A stretch of DNA of 64,000 nt. Origin: Dactylonectria macrodidyma (Eukaryota; Ascomycota; Sordariomycetes; Hypocreales; Nectriaceae). The notes beneath the pieces were generated by a model that did not search any database, had not been told where the DNA came from, and saw only the letters and a program-made list of their open reading frames with translations. This document shows, piece after piece, positions 10,908-23,600 of this stretch. Position 1 is the stretch's first letter. Each line of letters starts with the position of its first letter. The stretch spans positions 496,001-560,000 of the forward strand of contig JAGMUV010000011.1 of the NCBI GenBank assembly GCA_020744425.1. The letters run 5' to 3'. The translations under genes and the position numbers were made by a program.

Positions 10908-13900
10908 GGTGGCGGTTTGTGGGTTTGGATTGTGTGTAAGTGGGAGAGGATTAGGAATGTGCGAGCAACCTTGAAATAGCCAGAGCCAGAGCCAAGAGTT
11001 GAGGGACAGTCGACGCCGGCGTCGCTGACTTGATGATGCGATGGGCTGGCAATAGCCGGCTTAATCCACCAGGGGTGAAGGCTATTCTTTCCCAAGCGGA
11101 TTGTGTGCTCGTCTGATGCCGATGCTGGCGGTGGTCGGCTGACACGCAGAGTTGCAGCGGCTGCAGGCGGTGCCAGAAGACAGCGATGATGATGAAATGG
11201 GCGTCCAGGGGGAGGGGGCTAACCCGGCAGAGGGCGACTGGGAGCTTGGGTTTGCTAGGGCCGATTCGCCTTCTTTTTTTTCTTAGTGCTGCGGGACTCG
11301 GAGGGTGTGTGGTTCCAATCCTGGAGATTTTTTTCTTCTTCTTTTCCTTTCTCTTGTGTTTGCCCGTTCAAGCTGAGACGCGTAATGTAACGTTCTGGTT
11401 CTCAAGGGTGCAACGAGCGACTGAGAGAGGATTGCGAGATAGGGTCTAGAAGTCAATTGCTTGTCTTCCAAGGTCGAGACGTGGTCGTGAAGTGAGATGG
11501 TTGGTAGTGGCCGTCTATCCGTGTAAGTCAAGGTGGCAAAAGGTGGGAGCTGCAAGGAATGCTGTAGTGCGGTCTGGGGAAGAAGGGCGGTGGTCGATGT
11601 TCTCGAAGGATACAAAGTCTGGGGAAGAGATGTTTTTCGTTCAAGGAGGAGAGATCAAAATCTTGGGGATGGATGGAGAGAGATTCGGCCTCCTTATGAC
11701 CTCGGGGCTCAGGACTCGAGCAGGAATAAATTATTCTAGTACGTAGTCGACCTGACGAGCCTCCTGCACCGGCGGGAGCAAACGATGTGTCATAGCGAGC
11801 AACGCGATGCCATGACGAGCTTGTTCAGTGGCGCCTTGAGTGGACATCCACTGACAGCAGCTCCCGCCTGACTTGCCCTTGGCGTTGTAGACGGCAAAAG
11901 ACACCACAATGACCACACACCCGTATGTACCTTGTACCGTTTTTCCCTGAAGGAGGCGGGCCAAGAGGTGTGTGCAAGGCGTGTGCCATTTCGCCCTGCG
12001 GTGGAGAATGTTGTGTGTAAGTGGGCGCATGGCCCACCGAGGGGTCCACGGGCAGGCGAGGAAGAGCACGGGGGTGGAGGTGGAGCCGTGAGGCGTGTAT
12101 TCAGGTAGCCCTTTCACCTCATCAACAGGAAACGTGATGAGGTGCTTTGGCCAAGGAAAGAGAACACACTCACTCATCCCGTAGCCCAGCCCAGCCAGTG
12201 GAGCGCTTGGGCGTGTGCCTGGGCGACTGGACCACTGGCTACCGCTGGGATCCGACACTTGCGTGGGCCCTTTCGGCCCTGCAACACGCCCTGTACATTA
12301 CGAAAGGGCGGACGGAGCAGCATACGAATAACACTTCTGGGATGGCCTGGCCGCCCTTCGACTTGTGACTGGCGGTGGAGCACTGGGAAAGGGAAGGGGG
12401 GATCTTGGGACAGCAGAGATCGTGGATCGTGTTAATTCCCGTCCATCGAGAGCGGAGTCGGTCTCGTCGTCGCCGTTGTTGCTCTGCTCTGGACCGTCGT
12501 GACCATGATACCCGGCCCCATCCAGCACCTTGAGGGGAGAGAAGACCCGATGCTGCCCGTCCGTTCTCGGTGTTGTTGCGGATTCACATCCAGCTGGTAG
12601 CATTTCCCGCTGACCAAATTGAGCAAGTTTCGGTGAATTGGCTTCTCATGAATGCGCAATCCCATGATTCCAGTACGCAAAGCCATTTGTCTGCAGAACC
12701 TCTGTGGTCTGGTTGTTAGTCGGCAGTTCGCCTGGTGATTGATCATCTGTCCAGGCAGCACCACCTGGTCGAAATACCGCTGTGAGTGGTCGACAACGCC
12801 GACAGCTGCAGCGCAGTCACAGGGCCTTCGGGGGCATCGACCAGTAAGAGCCAGCGACTGCGCACCGCTCGAGATCCGCACTGCGCGCACTGGACCGGCC
12901 CGGGGAAAATTTACGAATAGAACGAGGGAAAGTAGGGCACCTGGAAGGCTCTGGTCCCTGGCGCGGTTGGTGCTCCGTAGCGCAAGCAAGGTCTCGGGAA
13001 CCGATGCGATGATGTGATGTGGCAGCACGAATCTGCGGCACTCTCTACGGCACACATGACGCCTTTTTGGCTGGCGCTGGTGCGGCGCTGCGGCTTGTTG
13101 GTGCGGGAGCTGGGTACGGGTGTCGAGCGCGGCAGAACTAGCCTAGCTGTGGCGCCCTCACTGGGCTGCGCGGGACGGGCAGTTGGGCCAGGGGGGAGGG
13201 CGTCAGAAAGACTCCCCGCCATGCCTGGAAAGGCTGCAGACGATCATTTCAACCATGGATGTAGCCTGTGGCCTGTGGCGGGCTGGTGCTGGGACGAAAG
13301 CTGGATGGGTGGTGAGAGAAAGTTACTTTGGCGGTGGCCGCGGAAATACCATGATTCAGTCCCATCCATGATGACGAAGGAGCATGTTCGTGACTTCATA
13401 CAGCCGTTCACCTTACTGTCTTGACCAAGTGCACCAATGCCGCCCCTTGCTACGAAACATGGTGTGGTGTTGACGTCGGATCTTCGGCGCGGACAGGCAC
13501 CAAATTCACCAATGGCCGCTTACACGCAATTGCCTTGAAAACGATGCTGCAACAGCGGCCACCCATCACGCACATTCACCCGCTGGTCGGCGATGTCCCA
13601 GATGGGGCGTTAGGCTGATCTGTTCTGTCTCGCAGCACCACACCCTGGGTTCAACTCGACTCATAGATCCACGATGAGCAATTGTGCCATGGCTTGTCCG
13701 ACCACGCCCTCCAACTACCTAATTACTCGTTTGTGCAGCTTCCAGAGCCCTGGAGGGATATCTCATCAGCTGCCGCAACCCCATGTGGAGTCGGGAAGAC
13801 GAGACAACAGCAGGGACAACCACCCGAGCACTGCTGAACCAGGAAATTCTAGGGAAAAGACTTCCCGTAAACATACCACTGGAACCCGGAGACTGGCGGC

Positions 13901-14719
13901 TCCCACCACCCCAAGAGCACACCGAAAGTGAGAGGCCTAGATGGGCCCACTGCCGACTCTCGGCCGATGGAGACAGCGAGAGAGCTCCACCGATCTGGGA
14001 AAAAATAGCCATTGAGCGCCGCAACTCGCACCCAGCAACGCGGCCATGGCCGGCACAGCGCCAGAGGGAAGAGACAACTGGGCGGCTAATTACCCAGGAA
14101 GGACGGACGCTCGTCCCATCGTCGAGAGCGCAAGCCCAGTCTTGCCTATTACGGGCAGAACACGACAGGGGCCGGGGGGCAGCTTCATGCACCCATGCTG
14201 CAAGTTTATTGACGACGACGACCAAGATGGCGATGGAGCTCCTCCTCCATGCTAGGTCAAAGGATCAATGAGCTACAGAAATGGTTGTGATATTATGGCT
14301 GTACCACTGAAAAGATGAGGGGTTCTACAACCCAAAATATGCCTGTTCCATGCATGCCCAGATGGTGAAGGGGGGTGTAGATGCCACGACATTGGACACA
14401 AGGAGTCTGGTGTGGACGCGTGAGCCTCAACATCAAACGACATGCTTGCATGCATCTCCCAAGCAAGTAACGCAACGCAATGCTGACAGGCACCACAAAC
14501 GACCAGCCAAGACCGCCTGCAGACTGACAAGATCCAGTCATGATTCCCGAGTCTCATATGTTTCCCAGCTTGACATCCCACCGTGTGTCTTCCCCTCCTC
14601 CCCCATACCTGCTTTTCGCACTCCGCTCTTCTCGCTTCTCTGGGGCTGCAGATCGTGCATCATATCATGGGGTCCGCCGTTGTCTCCTGCTTTTTTACGT
14701 GTGCCCGCCGTCGCTCGGT

Positions 14720-14741
14720 CAGTCCTCAGTCAGTCCTCAGT
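14720..14741. repeat. 11-bp tandem duplication
   Basis: CAGTCCTCAGT occurs twice in direct contact (14720-14730 and 14731-14741). It is a local slippage duplication in non-coding DNA. Confidence 0.9.
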
Positions 14742-15546
14742 CACCTTTGCCCGGTGTCGTGCCAGTTTCCGGTCAGCGGGTACGTACCGCCCTCCGGGAC
14801 CGGCCCCGCTTGAAATTTCAGAACCTGGGAAGGGAAACGAAGAAAAAAAACTTCATCATCCGCGCCTTGGTCCATTCCGTCGAAATTCATGCCGGTCCTA
14901 CGGTTCTCCACCGCTAAAAACGGTACGTGCTTCCTGCGTTACGTCTGACGTCTGACAGACTTGCGCCGGTATTGGACCCAGTCTGCCAGTTCTCGCGAGT
15001 CACCTGGGCAGCCAGGAGCCCGTGCTGGGCCGCTGATGCCCTAAACCCCTGCATCAGGTGGGGTCTTGCATCGACATCACGACCTCAAGACCTGAAAATT
15101 TTTCCAGTTACGCTATGTTGGTGACCCCCCAGGCCGTCTAAGAAGCTGCAACAAGGTCCCTTCATCGTGGCTGGCTGTCCAGGGTTTGGGCACGGCCCTG
15201 ACCTTTGTTCCTTCGTTGGCTCCATCGGGTTCCATCCATCTGGAAACGGAAAGCTTGCCTCGAACCTCACTCAGAACACACCCTCCGTCCGATCTGGCCC
15301 CAAACAATTACATCCCCCGCCAGTTGGCCGCCGGCCGTTCATCCTAGGAAAATCTCTGAAAGTGCCCCTCCGCTGTTCTCTTTCCAGTGTCTCGTTCAGG
15401 GTCTGTTGGAACGTTTGGAGCTGAGCGGGCCGTCTTGTTCGTCGACCTTCTACTCTGTGTTAGTATTGTCCATTTTGCAAGTTCCTGGTTTGAACCCCAT
15501 GTGGATCTCATCGCACGCCCCCCTTCACCTTTGCATCCAAAGGCTC

Positions 15547-15568
15547 ATGCTTCAACCATGCTTCAACC
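15547..15568. repeat. 11-bp tandem duplication
   Basis: ATGCTTCAACC is repeated head to tail at 15547-15557 and 15558-15568, duplicating a possible start codon in a different frame. No complete gene follows. Confidence 0.9.
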
Positions 15569-15661
15569 AGCCGACAATGCAGATGCGATCCGTTACGATG
15601 CGACCATCGTGAGGCGTAAGTCATCCATCGACAAGGTGATAATAGAGGCATTTCTCTGTTG

Positions 15662-15692
15662 TTACCTAAGTAAAATGTAACCTAAGTAAATG
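15662..15692. repeat. Imperfect 15-16-bp tandem repeat
   Basis: Two adjacent copies of a unit containing ACCTAAGTAAA, differing by a small indel. Non-coding. Confidence 0.8.
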
Positions 15693-18600
15693 TCCATCAG
15701 ATGTTAAACAACTGACGGCTGGGAGCCCACCGCAATTATAGGAACAGCTATCCAATTCCCTCATTCGCTTCAACAGGTGCATTTACACCGATCAGCTCCT
15801 AGACAGATATTCGGTTTCCAATTTAACACTCCCATGCCAAGCAAGCCGTCCTGTAGGTTGTGTCGGTGTAAGTCGTCCTGGATCGACCTACCCTACCCTA
15901 TGGCTTCTTGGGGTTGGTTTGCATCATCAATACGCCTTTCTTACATCGGGATCTATGTCATCGCATTGTCCTTAGAGCAGCCACCGTGAAAAGCACTCCT
16001 CCGTGGGGCAAGTTTCTAGAAGTTTTTTTCTCAATTCTTTGCCACTTCGTCGATGCAGATCACACCGCGATCCGCTCTGCGCCAACATCATGTTGTTGCA
16101 CAACAAGCTTCCACTCTATACTCGCCCCGCGAATCTCGAGTAAGTGGAGACTGAAAAACTAGGGTGCTTCCATACCCGAGACCTAACCAGATATCATTCC
16201 ATCGTGAAAAATGGTTTCTCGGGGTTCACTGCCATGGCGGTCGAAAGGTGGAGCCCCACCATGTGGATGGAGCTGCCTCCTCCAACATCGCACACACTCA
16301 CACTGTCCATGATTCATCAGGCTCGGAATCAAGGTGAACTGGACAAGGTACCAAGAGCCGAGTCCTCCCACGCCGCGCACGCCGAGCCCGCGCCGCCTGT
16401 TCGGCATACACCGAGTCATCGAGTGAGCCTCATGGGTGCGGCTCTCATCGTGTGCCAGCACCCTGGCGGTCCGTCGCGGTCTAATACGTAACAAATTGAC
16501 CCTGTGTGCCTGAAGATCCCGGCATCGCGAACCACCGGCAGTAGCTTTTACCCAAACGATCGGCGGCCTGCCACCACGAGCCACATCTCATCTCGGTCGG
16601 GAACACCCAGTTCAGCCCTGTCTCGACGCTGTCTAGTTGTCACGTTCCTGTTGGTGTGTTCAAGTCGATGTTGGTGCCAGCACACCCTGGACTTGGCCCG
16701 ACCATTTTCGCCGTTGCGAAAACTTTGAACACCAAGATGGTGCAATTATAGCTCAGTCCTGCGCAACGTGGGCATGGGGGTCAAGGTCTCTAATTTCAAC
16801 CAAGATCCTGGTTTTGAATGGCTGGTTTGGAAGGAAATGTCTTGGGTAAGACCCTGAGACCCAAGCGAGGCAGCTTCGTCAGAAACGCCATCGACACGCA
16901 ATCGTCCCCTCGTCTTCCGTCGAAGAAAACGCAATGCGAGTTGAAGAGTTTTGGAGACAGGACACTCCGACGTTCGCCACCATTACACAAGCTAAGGTAG
17001 GTACGTACCGCATTGTCGCACAGAGGGCGTACGTTTATTAAACGCCCTTTTCTTGTGCGTCTTCTGGTGCGCGGGTCCAACGCCATCTCTTTTGAGCCGC
17101 ATCACGACCGATGCGCGGGCCACCTTTACGCTATAATTATCTTATAGGATCCTCTTTAATAGGAGTTATCAATCGGGGACTGGGAGAGCACTTCCAGCTC
17201 GGTGGGCTTGCTCCATTCCGCCCACGACAATCCCACGGGCATACCACTACTATCGAAACCACGATCCCATATCCAGCTGTGAATGCAGGTTTGGAAGAAG
17301 CGAGCCTCCACGCTTGAGACATCGGTAATGAAGCTTAAGGTCTTGGCAATCATACGGGTAGCCAACCCCTTCGGCCAAAGCCTCCGACTCAACCCGCAGC
17401 AACTTACACGATGTTGAATCAAGCCGCTATGCAAGCTTCGAGATGGCCCACAGCAACGTTGTGCTAGCACATCGCCATGCATGCTTCCCGCCGGAAGATC
17501 GACGGTGAGATGGTGTAGCTGGATAAGCCAATCGCTGAATTAATCGGCTGCTGTGCACGATGTCCGATGTTCGACTTGGGTGGCCTGGCCTGGGCATGTC
17601 GTCTGCTTGACCGTCGGCGCTGTCCATATGGAAGCCGATGCCGAGTCGGAATGCTTCGCCGAGATGGCCGAAGTAGGTCGGAACAACGTTTCTCGCTTGC
17701 TATTGCCGGCGTCGCTGCTGCTGTTCCTGGGGCTCACCGCACTACCGATGGCGGAATGACCACCTCGCCAGCGTCAGTCCGAATCGACATAAGCCCTTGG
17801 CGGGTCATGGAGGGATCCTCATCCTGACTGTTACACTCCATGCTGGCCTGGCCCCGTCCAAAACGGTGCGTCATGTGTTCAAGCCTTTCCTAACGCTTTG
17901 CTCATGTCATTGTGCGACCATGGCGGCGACGTCCGTGCATGTGACATGTTCCTTGGCGCCATCCAGACAGACCATTGCGAAAGACCTGTCATATGGGCCA
18001 ACGTCGATCATCAACTTTGACTTGAGACCGACATATTGCCAGCGGCCCTTCTCGAACATTTCGGTGCAATGTGTCACAAAATCTATGCGCCGCAGGCACC
18101 GTTGATGCCTTCTTCGGTTGCCGGTTGCTCTCGCGTCGTCCAGGCCCGGTAGTTGGCTGAGGACGCTCATGTGAGATGTAATGCAGCCCACTTCAGTTGC
18201 GACGTTGCTTGGTGGCCCCTTTGCCCTGGTCTCGGCTCTGAAGGGCAACGACGCAGATTTTGTTTGAGAGCTCCATCCGTTGTGTTTTATCGAGCGGGCA
18301 CCGCAAGGATACCGATGAACTCAAGCTGGGATGTTTCCAGGGATAGCTCTGGAGCTCCTGACTGTCAATTTCGAGCAAGTCGGGCGACCGTCGCTACTAC
18401 TCATGGCCTAAGGAGCCGCCATCAATCTAACGATGGCTTCGAATTTCAAGGCAAATGGAATTGGGCACGAAATGCATTAACACCCTCATTTTCGGCTTTC
18501 CCGTCTCCTTAGCCCAGGTAAGTCCACATGCTTGTTGTCGGGGATTCGACTTCGGTCCCGCCATTGCATGAAGATCTCCCCGTCACCAGGTCCACCGCAA

Positions 18601-20724
18601 AACTCTTCATCGCTACGCAGTCGAATCACGAGCACTATGTTGCTCAGAGTCAGCATTTGTTTTGTGACAGGAATACTTCCTCGCGGATTTGATTGGAGTG
18701 GTAAGAAGATTGTAGCTGTGACTATACTCTACGGGGTTTAGGAGACATCGGGAACTAAAATCTGGAGAAATGCGGAAAGGAAACCTGAGGAGGAGCCTAA
18801 GGCGCTGAGAGAAATATTAAGTGAAAATCCGGGATCACTTCCATCTGTATTGGGTATGCTGTTGCTGAGTGCTTCTGGGACTCATACGTGATCTTAGGCG
18901 GATATTGGGGTGAGGATGATCCCCTGGCAGTCTTTCCTAGGGATAATAATTAAATAACAGAGTAAATGAACAAATTTGGTATAAAGTGAATTTTCTAACA
19001 TAAATACTATGCGTTAGTAGCAGGTATAACATTCACGACTGCGAGTACAAGGTATTTCACCAGCTGTGGTCACTCTGAAGAGGCGGCGGCAAGAAGCTTG
19101 GCTAATCAGTCTACTGCAGCATATTTAGCAACCTACTCATGTACGCTGAGAGGTTGACCCATACGGAAGGGGGTGTGATGTTTATACGTGTGTGTTGGCC
19201 ATTGACTCCAATGTAGCGCTCCATTCCTATGGCCCTCAGAGCTGGTCTCTTCATTCTATACGGTTTGTCTGTGTGGATGTTTCCTACACTTAGGTAATTT
19301 GAGTTTGTGGAGAACCTTGAGTTTGGATCTACATAGGCTTGAGGATGCTTGCATGCGTGAAGCCGTCGTCTATCATTATTTGCTGATTTCCGGTGCTGGG
19401 AGCACATCTTCCTTTGGCAGGGTCCCGCGGATCTCGTAGGGAGGATTTACCCGAGCCATGCAATATGGCCAGAACCTGGATATTGGTCAGTACATGAGGA
19501 ATTTGACGGTGAAGGTATCTCATTAGGCTCCGCTGACGTCGGTGGATGGAAGTAGGGGCAAATTATTGCAGTGTTCTTCCGACCTCAATGGCGGCCTATT
19601 GGTGGGAGTTTACCGTACAAATGAACTAACCTATGCGCTCTAGGCGCGGTAAATCCCTCGCGTAACGCCTTTCTCCCGTCGTGTCCTACATCCACGTGGC
19701 TTATGAGCCGGGCTCACTCATATTCCAAGACATCAAGTCTTCCTTCTGCCTGGAACTGGCATTTTTTATGTATGTCTCAACGCCGCCACAAAATCCCGTA
19801 CTTGCCTCCTGCATATATCCCTGATGTAACACACGTAAAGCTCTCGGTGACAATGCCTAGCTGCTTCATGATGATAATTGAAGTGCAGCTTACCTAAAGG
19901 AGAGCATCACAGGTACGGAAACTGAACTCCTCAGGGAGTTGAGTACTTTGAAGTGAGGATTGACTTGGTCCGGCCGGTCTAGGACCTGGTTTGATTGGTT
20001 GGATGAAGTGCTGGTGTTCACCTGATTCATGTCCCAGCCTTGTGCAATTACTGTGACACTTCATGGTAAGCAAAAGTGGCTGAGGGCGACAGATGAAAAG
20101 GATGCCAGCTCAAACACAATTACTTTCCGACCATTGCTGGATCAATCTTGTCAGGAGACAACGCGCCTTTGATGGGTGCTCGTTTTGGGGAGCCGGTATT
20201 GATGTGAGGCTCTGGATATGGCGAACTAAGCCAAGATGTAGCAACACTTAGCCGCATGTGGCTTGTAGTGGTGTGTGAGTGGTGATAATCCAGCACGGAC
20301 CGTTACATCGCCTTCACCATAGTCTTTACTCAGCTCTCGTCCAACGCGGGCTAGAATTCTAGGGTTTTCAGCTCGACTAAGACAACTTGGTAGGTGGCGT
20401 TGCGTAGCCAATCTAGTATCTCAAGGCAAGCCATCTATCGCCTAGCAACATGCCACGGCTTGCGTATAGGTCACACGAATAGCTAGATTGCTTTTTCTCA
20501 GGCAAGGCTCTGGTGATGGTTTGAAACAGGTGCGTCATGGCTGAGCTAGATGTGATAGCCTTAAACATGCATGCTTTTTTGGCTTTTTACAAGGAACATT
20601 GTAGTGCATGTTGGGCATAAGTATTATAGATGAGCCGGCATATCTGTAATTTAATAAAGCAATGTCGCGCCGTTGAGCTGGGACAGACGCTTCGAGAGTT
20701 CTGTCTATCTCCGCATTCATCGAA

Positions 20725-22924
20725 ATGTCGAGTCTTGGTTTCTATGTTAAGCCCGACTACATCCGCAAGGGTGGCTGGACGAATTGGGACGGCGATGTGA
20801 CTACCGGTGGGAAACTTACCGTCTCCAAGAAAAACGCCGAGCTCCTTATGGTATTTATCGGTATTTTCCTCGTCTTTATGGAAGCCGGCCTCTGGTCGCT
20901 CATTTCATTTGCCCTCTTCATCTGGCGCAGGTCGCGGAACCTGAAGCTCGTCGGAAACCCATCCACTTCGACGAGCGTGGATCGCGACGCCCTTTGGCAT
21001 CAACAGCAGGCTACTTTACGCAATGGAGGAGATGACAGAACCGTTGGCATTACATATATTTCGTTGTGGCTCAACTATGGATGGAGGGACCCCAAAGTCG
21101 TTCTCCGGACCTTCCCGATCATCTTCATTGCGCTATTATCCTTCCTCACGTTTCTCATCGCATTACCTTTCATCACTGCATATTTTATGCTTGATAACCA
21201 AGGTGTCGAGGTATTGATTGATAGCCCGTTGTGCGGGTGGTGGGAAGCGTCCTTTGAAGGCAGTGCGGTTATCGCCTCCACCGACGTAGCTAACCGCACA
21301 CGGGAGGCCATTCAATACACCGACCTTTGTTACGAAGTCGATTCGCCGTCCGACCTCTGCGACAGCTTCCTCATAAAGCGGAGAATGAAGTGGGAGGGGT
21401 GGCACAACACAGAGTGCCCCTTTCAAGCCGAAATGTGCCTTGGGAAGGAGACGTTCCCAGCTTTTCAGATGAGGACCATGATTCTAGACTCGCATGAGCA
21501 ATTCGGTATGAACTCGCCCAAGGGAGGTCGGTTTGGGCTTCAAAAAACAACGACATGCGCGCCGCTCGACGTGAAGGCCTGGTCATTAGTCGACGATGGC
21601 ACAATAGATGGAGAGAACATCACCAAAGTCTACTTTGGAGCGACATCTTCGGATGACTATACCTTCGGCGTCAGCAACCTACAGTTCACAGCTAGCGCGG
21701 GTTATAATCTTGCGTAAGTCCTAGATCCTCGATGATTGGCACCCTTACTAATTTACTCATAGATCGTACTACTCTTACACTTATAACCAGTCTCAGTCTT
21801 TTGGTACATTTACTCCCATAGACGAGCTGAGCCGTGATGATGGCGACGTCAGTATTATAATCCTGAACAATAACAAGGTTCCTGTTTCCGGATTCAACGG
21901 CCCTTGTCGAGATCCTTTCTACTCAGCCACGAACCGCCAAGACGCTGCCTTCCCCGGTTGGTATTTACCTGATGCACCAATCACCGCCATCGGCTGCGTG
22001 GATCAATATATCTTCTACGACCCAGTTGCCCATAACTGGAGCAACCAAACAGGGATGCTGATGCTTGGGACCGACATAACTAAGGAGACAGGGCTCGCAC
22101 CGATGCAAGTCGCGGCCATGAATACCATGCGATGGGCTCTTGGCCAAGTTGGTCCCATTGGCAGACTAGTTGAGACAATGGGGTCGGACATGCTCAAGGC
22201 AAAAAAGTATCCTGGGCTCTGGGATGGGTATCAAAACCCGCTGCCTAACGACCAGTGGAAGAAGGAGGTCGCATACTGGTTCAACACGCAATTGGCTGCC
22301 CTCCAGCTTCAGTTTGTACGCATTTCCACGGGCCCGCAGGATACGACAGGTATGGAAAACAGACTGCCCATTTTGTCAGAAGGGTCGAGCCACGATTACG
22401 AGGGTATGATATGCCATTGGCAAAAGATCAAGAACAACGAGTTCAAAAACTTCTATAGGGCCGGCTTCGTTTCCCTCGCCGTCATCGGAGGTCTGATGAT
22501 CATCGCGCCCTGGTTTCTCATCAAACTAGTCGTGTGTTGGGGACGTCACAAGAAAAACGCCTTTGTGCTGGAGTGGATCTCGTACGGGAATCTGCAGTTA
22601 TTGCGTATGGCTAACGAGGAAGCCGGGGTCTCAGGTTGGGATAGGTACGACGACGAGATACCCCTTTTGCCACTGGGCAAAAACATCTTGACGGTTGACG
22701 TGGAAGCGAGCAACGACGAGGGAAAACGTCATCCAAAGTTGAGAAAGCTCGGGGACCAAATTAATGCAGCGGCGCCTGCGAACCAGACTGATCAGGGCAC
22801 GGTGCCACAGAACAGCAGCCCAAACACAGGGACAACTATTGAAGCAGCGGACTACACTGCGACGGGTGCTTTGGGCGGGCAGAGTGGTGTTGACCCAGTC
22901 CCACCAAGAACTAATACTGTTTGA
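20725..22924 (+). CDS. Three-helix membrane protein with large glycosylated ectodomain, unknown function
   Basis: Exons 20725-21713 and 21763-22924 are joined across a 49-bp intron (21714-21762; donor GTAAGT, branch ACTAAT, acceptor ATAG) and encode 716 residues. Hydrophobic helices lie at about 41-68, 129-154 and 563-590. The roughly 400-residue segment between helices 2 and 3 is rich in Cys and Trp and carries several N-glycosylation sequons (N-R-T, N-I-T, N-W-S, N-Q-T), so it is probably extracellular or lumenal. The C-terminal 125 residues are hydrophilic, with a Pro/Thr/Asn-rich end, and are probably cytosolic. I recognise no enzyme or transporter motif; the architecture recalls conserved hypothetical proteins of filamentous ascomycetes. 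The frame is intact over both exons and clearly coding. It converges with the Zn2Cys6 regulator, with a 5S gene between them. Confidence 0.85.
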
Positions 22925-23419
22925 GACGCCGAAGCTTTGAGTAATTAATGGCACGGAGAATGAAGTGGCATGGTTGAAGCAGACTAATACGTGGACGACG
23001 TTTGGGAGCACTCTTACTTACGTGTTCCGTTCTGTCATACATAGCGGACTGATTTGATTAATGATTACTGTTTTATCTTCATTACAATGTCGTTATATGC
23101 GATTCTCGCACCCGGTTCTTCATTACCTGTCTGTCTTCCAAAACATCTCACCGTCCTCGCTTTCAGGCATCCCGGTCGTATAATAAATTTCGGATAACTG
23201 ACGAAGTCATGACCTGTGCAACGACAAAATCGCTGTAGGAATTCTCTTTAAACGAACTCACTGTTCGAAACCTGACCACCTTGTGATTTATTGTGTCAAC
23301 GAGGGGAGGTTTGTAGAATGTCCGTCGCGTCGTTGGCTTCGGCCCGCATGGGCGAAGAAATCAATAAGATTGGCCCCAATGAGCCTTCAATATAATACCA
23401 TGAGAATGGGTCGCACTGC
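22925..23419. other. Spacer before the 5S gene
   Basis: Contains the 3' region of the membrane protein gene and the upstream region of the 5S rRNA gene. Nothing else is recognised. Confidence 0.6.
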
Positions 23420-23537
23420 ACATACGACCACATCTACTTGAGAACTCGGGATCCCGTCCGATCTCCACCGATAACCCAGTAAGAGTTGGATTAGTAGCTA
23501 GGTCGGTGACGACTAGCGAATCCCCAATGTTGTATGT
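23420..23537 (+). rRNA. 5S rRNA gene (dispersed single copy, possibly a variant)
   Basis: The 118-nt segment starts ACATACGACC and ends GTTGTATGT. These ends pair as helix I with one G.U. The interior contains the conserved fungal 5S blocks CTCGGGATCCCGTCCG (loop A/B region) and GGTCGGTGACGAC...GCGAATCCC of the helix IV/V region, including the internal promoter area. Length and order fit Pezizomycotina 5S rRNA, whose genes are scattered rather than in an rDNA array. Compared from memory with typical copies, it seems to have extra T and A in the middle (around 23480-23505), so it may be a mildly mutated copy or pseudogene. It sits in the convergent space between two protein genes. Confidence 0.88.
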
Positions 23538-23539
23538 AA

Positions 23540-23548
23540 TTTTTTTTT
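23540..23548 (+). terminator. Pol III terminator of the 5S gene
   Basis: Nine consecutive T residues start two bases after the 3' end of the 5S sequence, the standard RNA polymerase III stop signal. Confidence 0.85.
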
Positions 23549-23600
23549 GTCGATTTAGCAATGAATATGAGGACCATGTACTGGATACCGACTGTGCGGT

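Larger units (their letters stand above)
10908..20724. other. 9.8-kb block without a supportable gene
   Basis: Frames of 100-200 codons occur but lie antisense to one another in GC-rich DNA (for example 12.4-13.1, 13.7-14.3 and 14.3-15.0 kb) and show no domain, signal peptide or splice continuity. Small local duplications occur at 14720-14741, 15547-15568 and 15662-15692. A C/T-rich leader-like tract near 14580-14640 and a short ATG frame ending in a GTAAGT donor at 15616 have no convincing downstream exon. 17.1-18.4 kb reads on the minus strand as protein-like fragments broken by stops and frame changes, possibly a decayed gene. 18.5-20.7 kb is A/T-richer and empty. The left end contains the arrestin promoter. 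Confidence 0.5.

Noticed and set aside
12432..13055. 207-codon minus-strand frame
   Set aside because: GC-rich non-coding DNA with competing plus-strand frames; no domain, signal peptide or plausible neighbouring exon.
13719..14271. Overlapping frames of 162-168 codons on opposite strands
   Set aside because: Each is the shadow of the other and neither shows protein-like composition or motifs.
14350..14955. 201-codon plus-strand frame
   Set aside because: Composition is Ser/Pro/Arg-rich as expected from random C/T-rich sequence; no motif.
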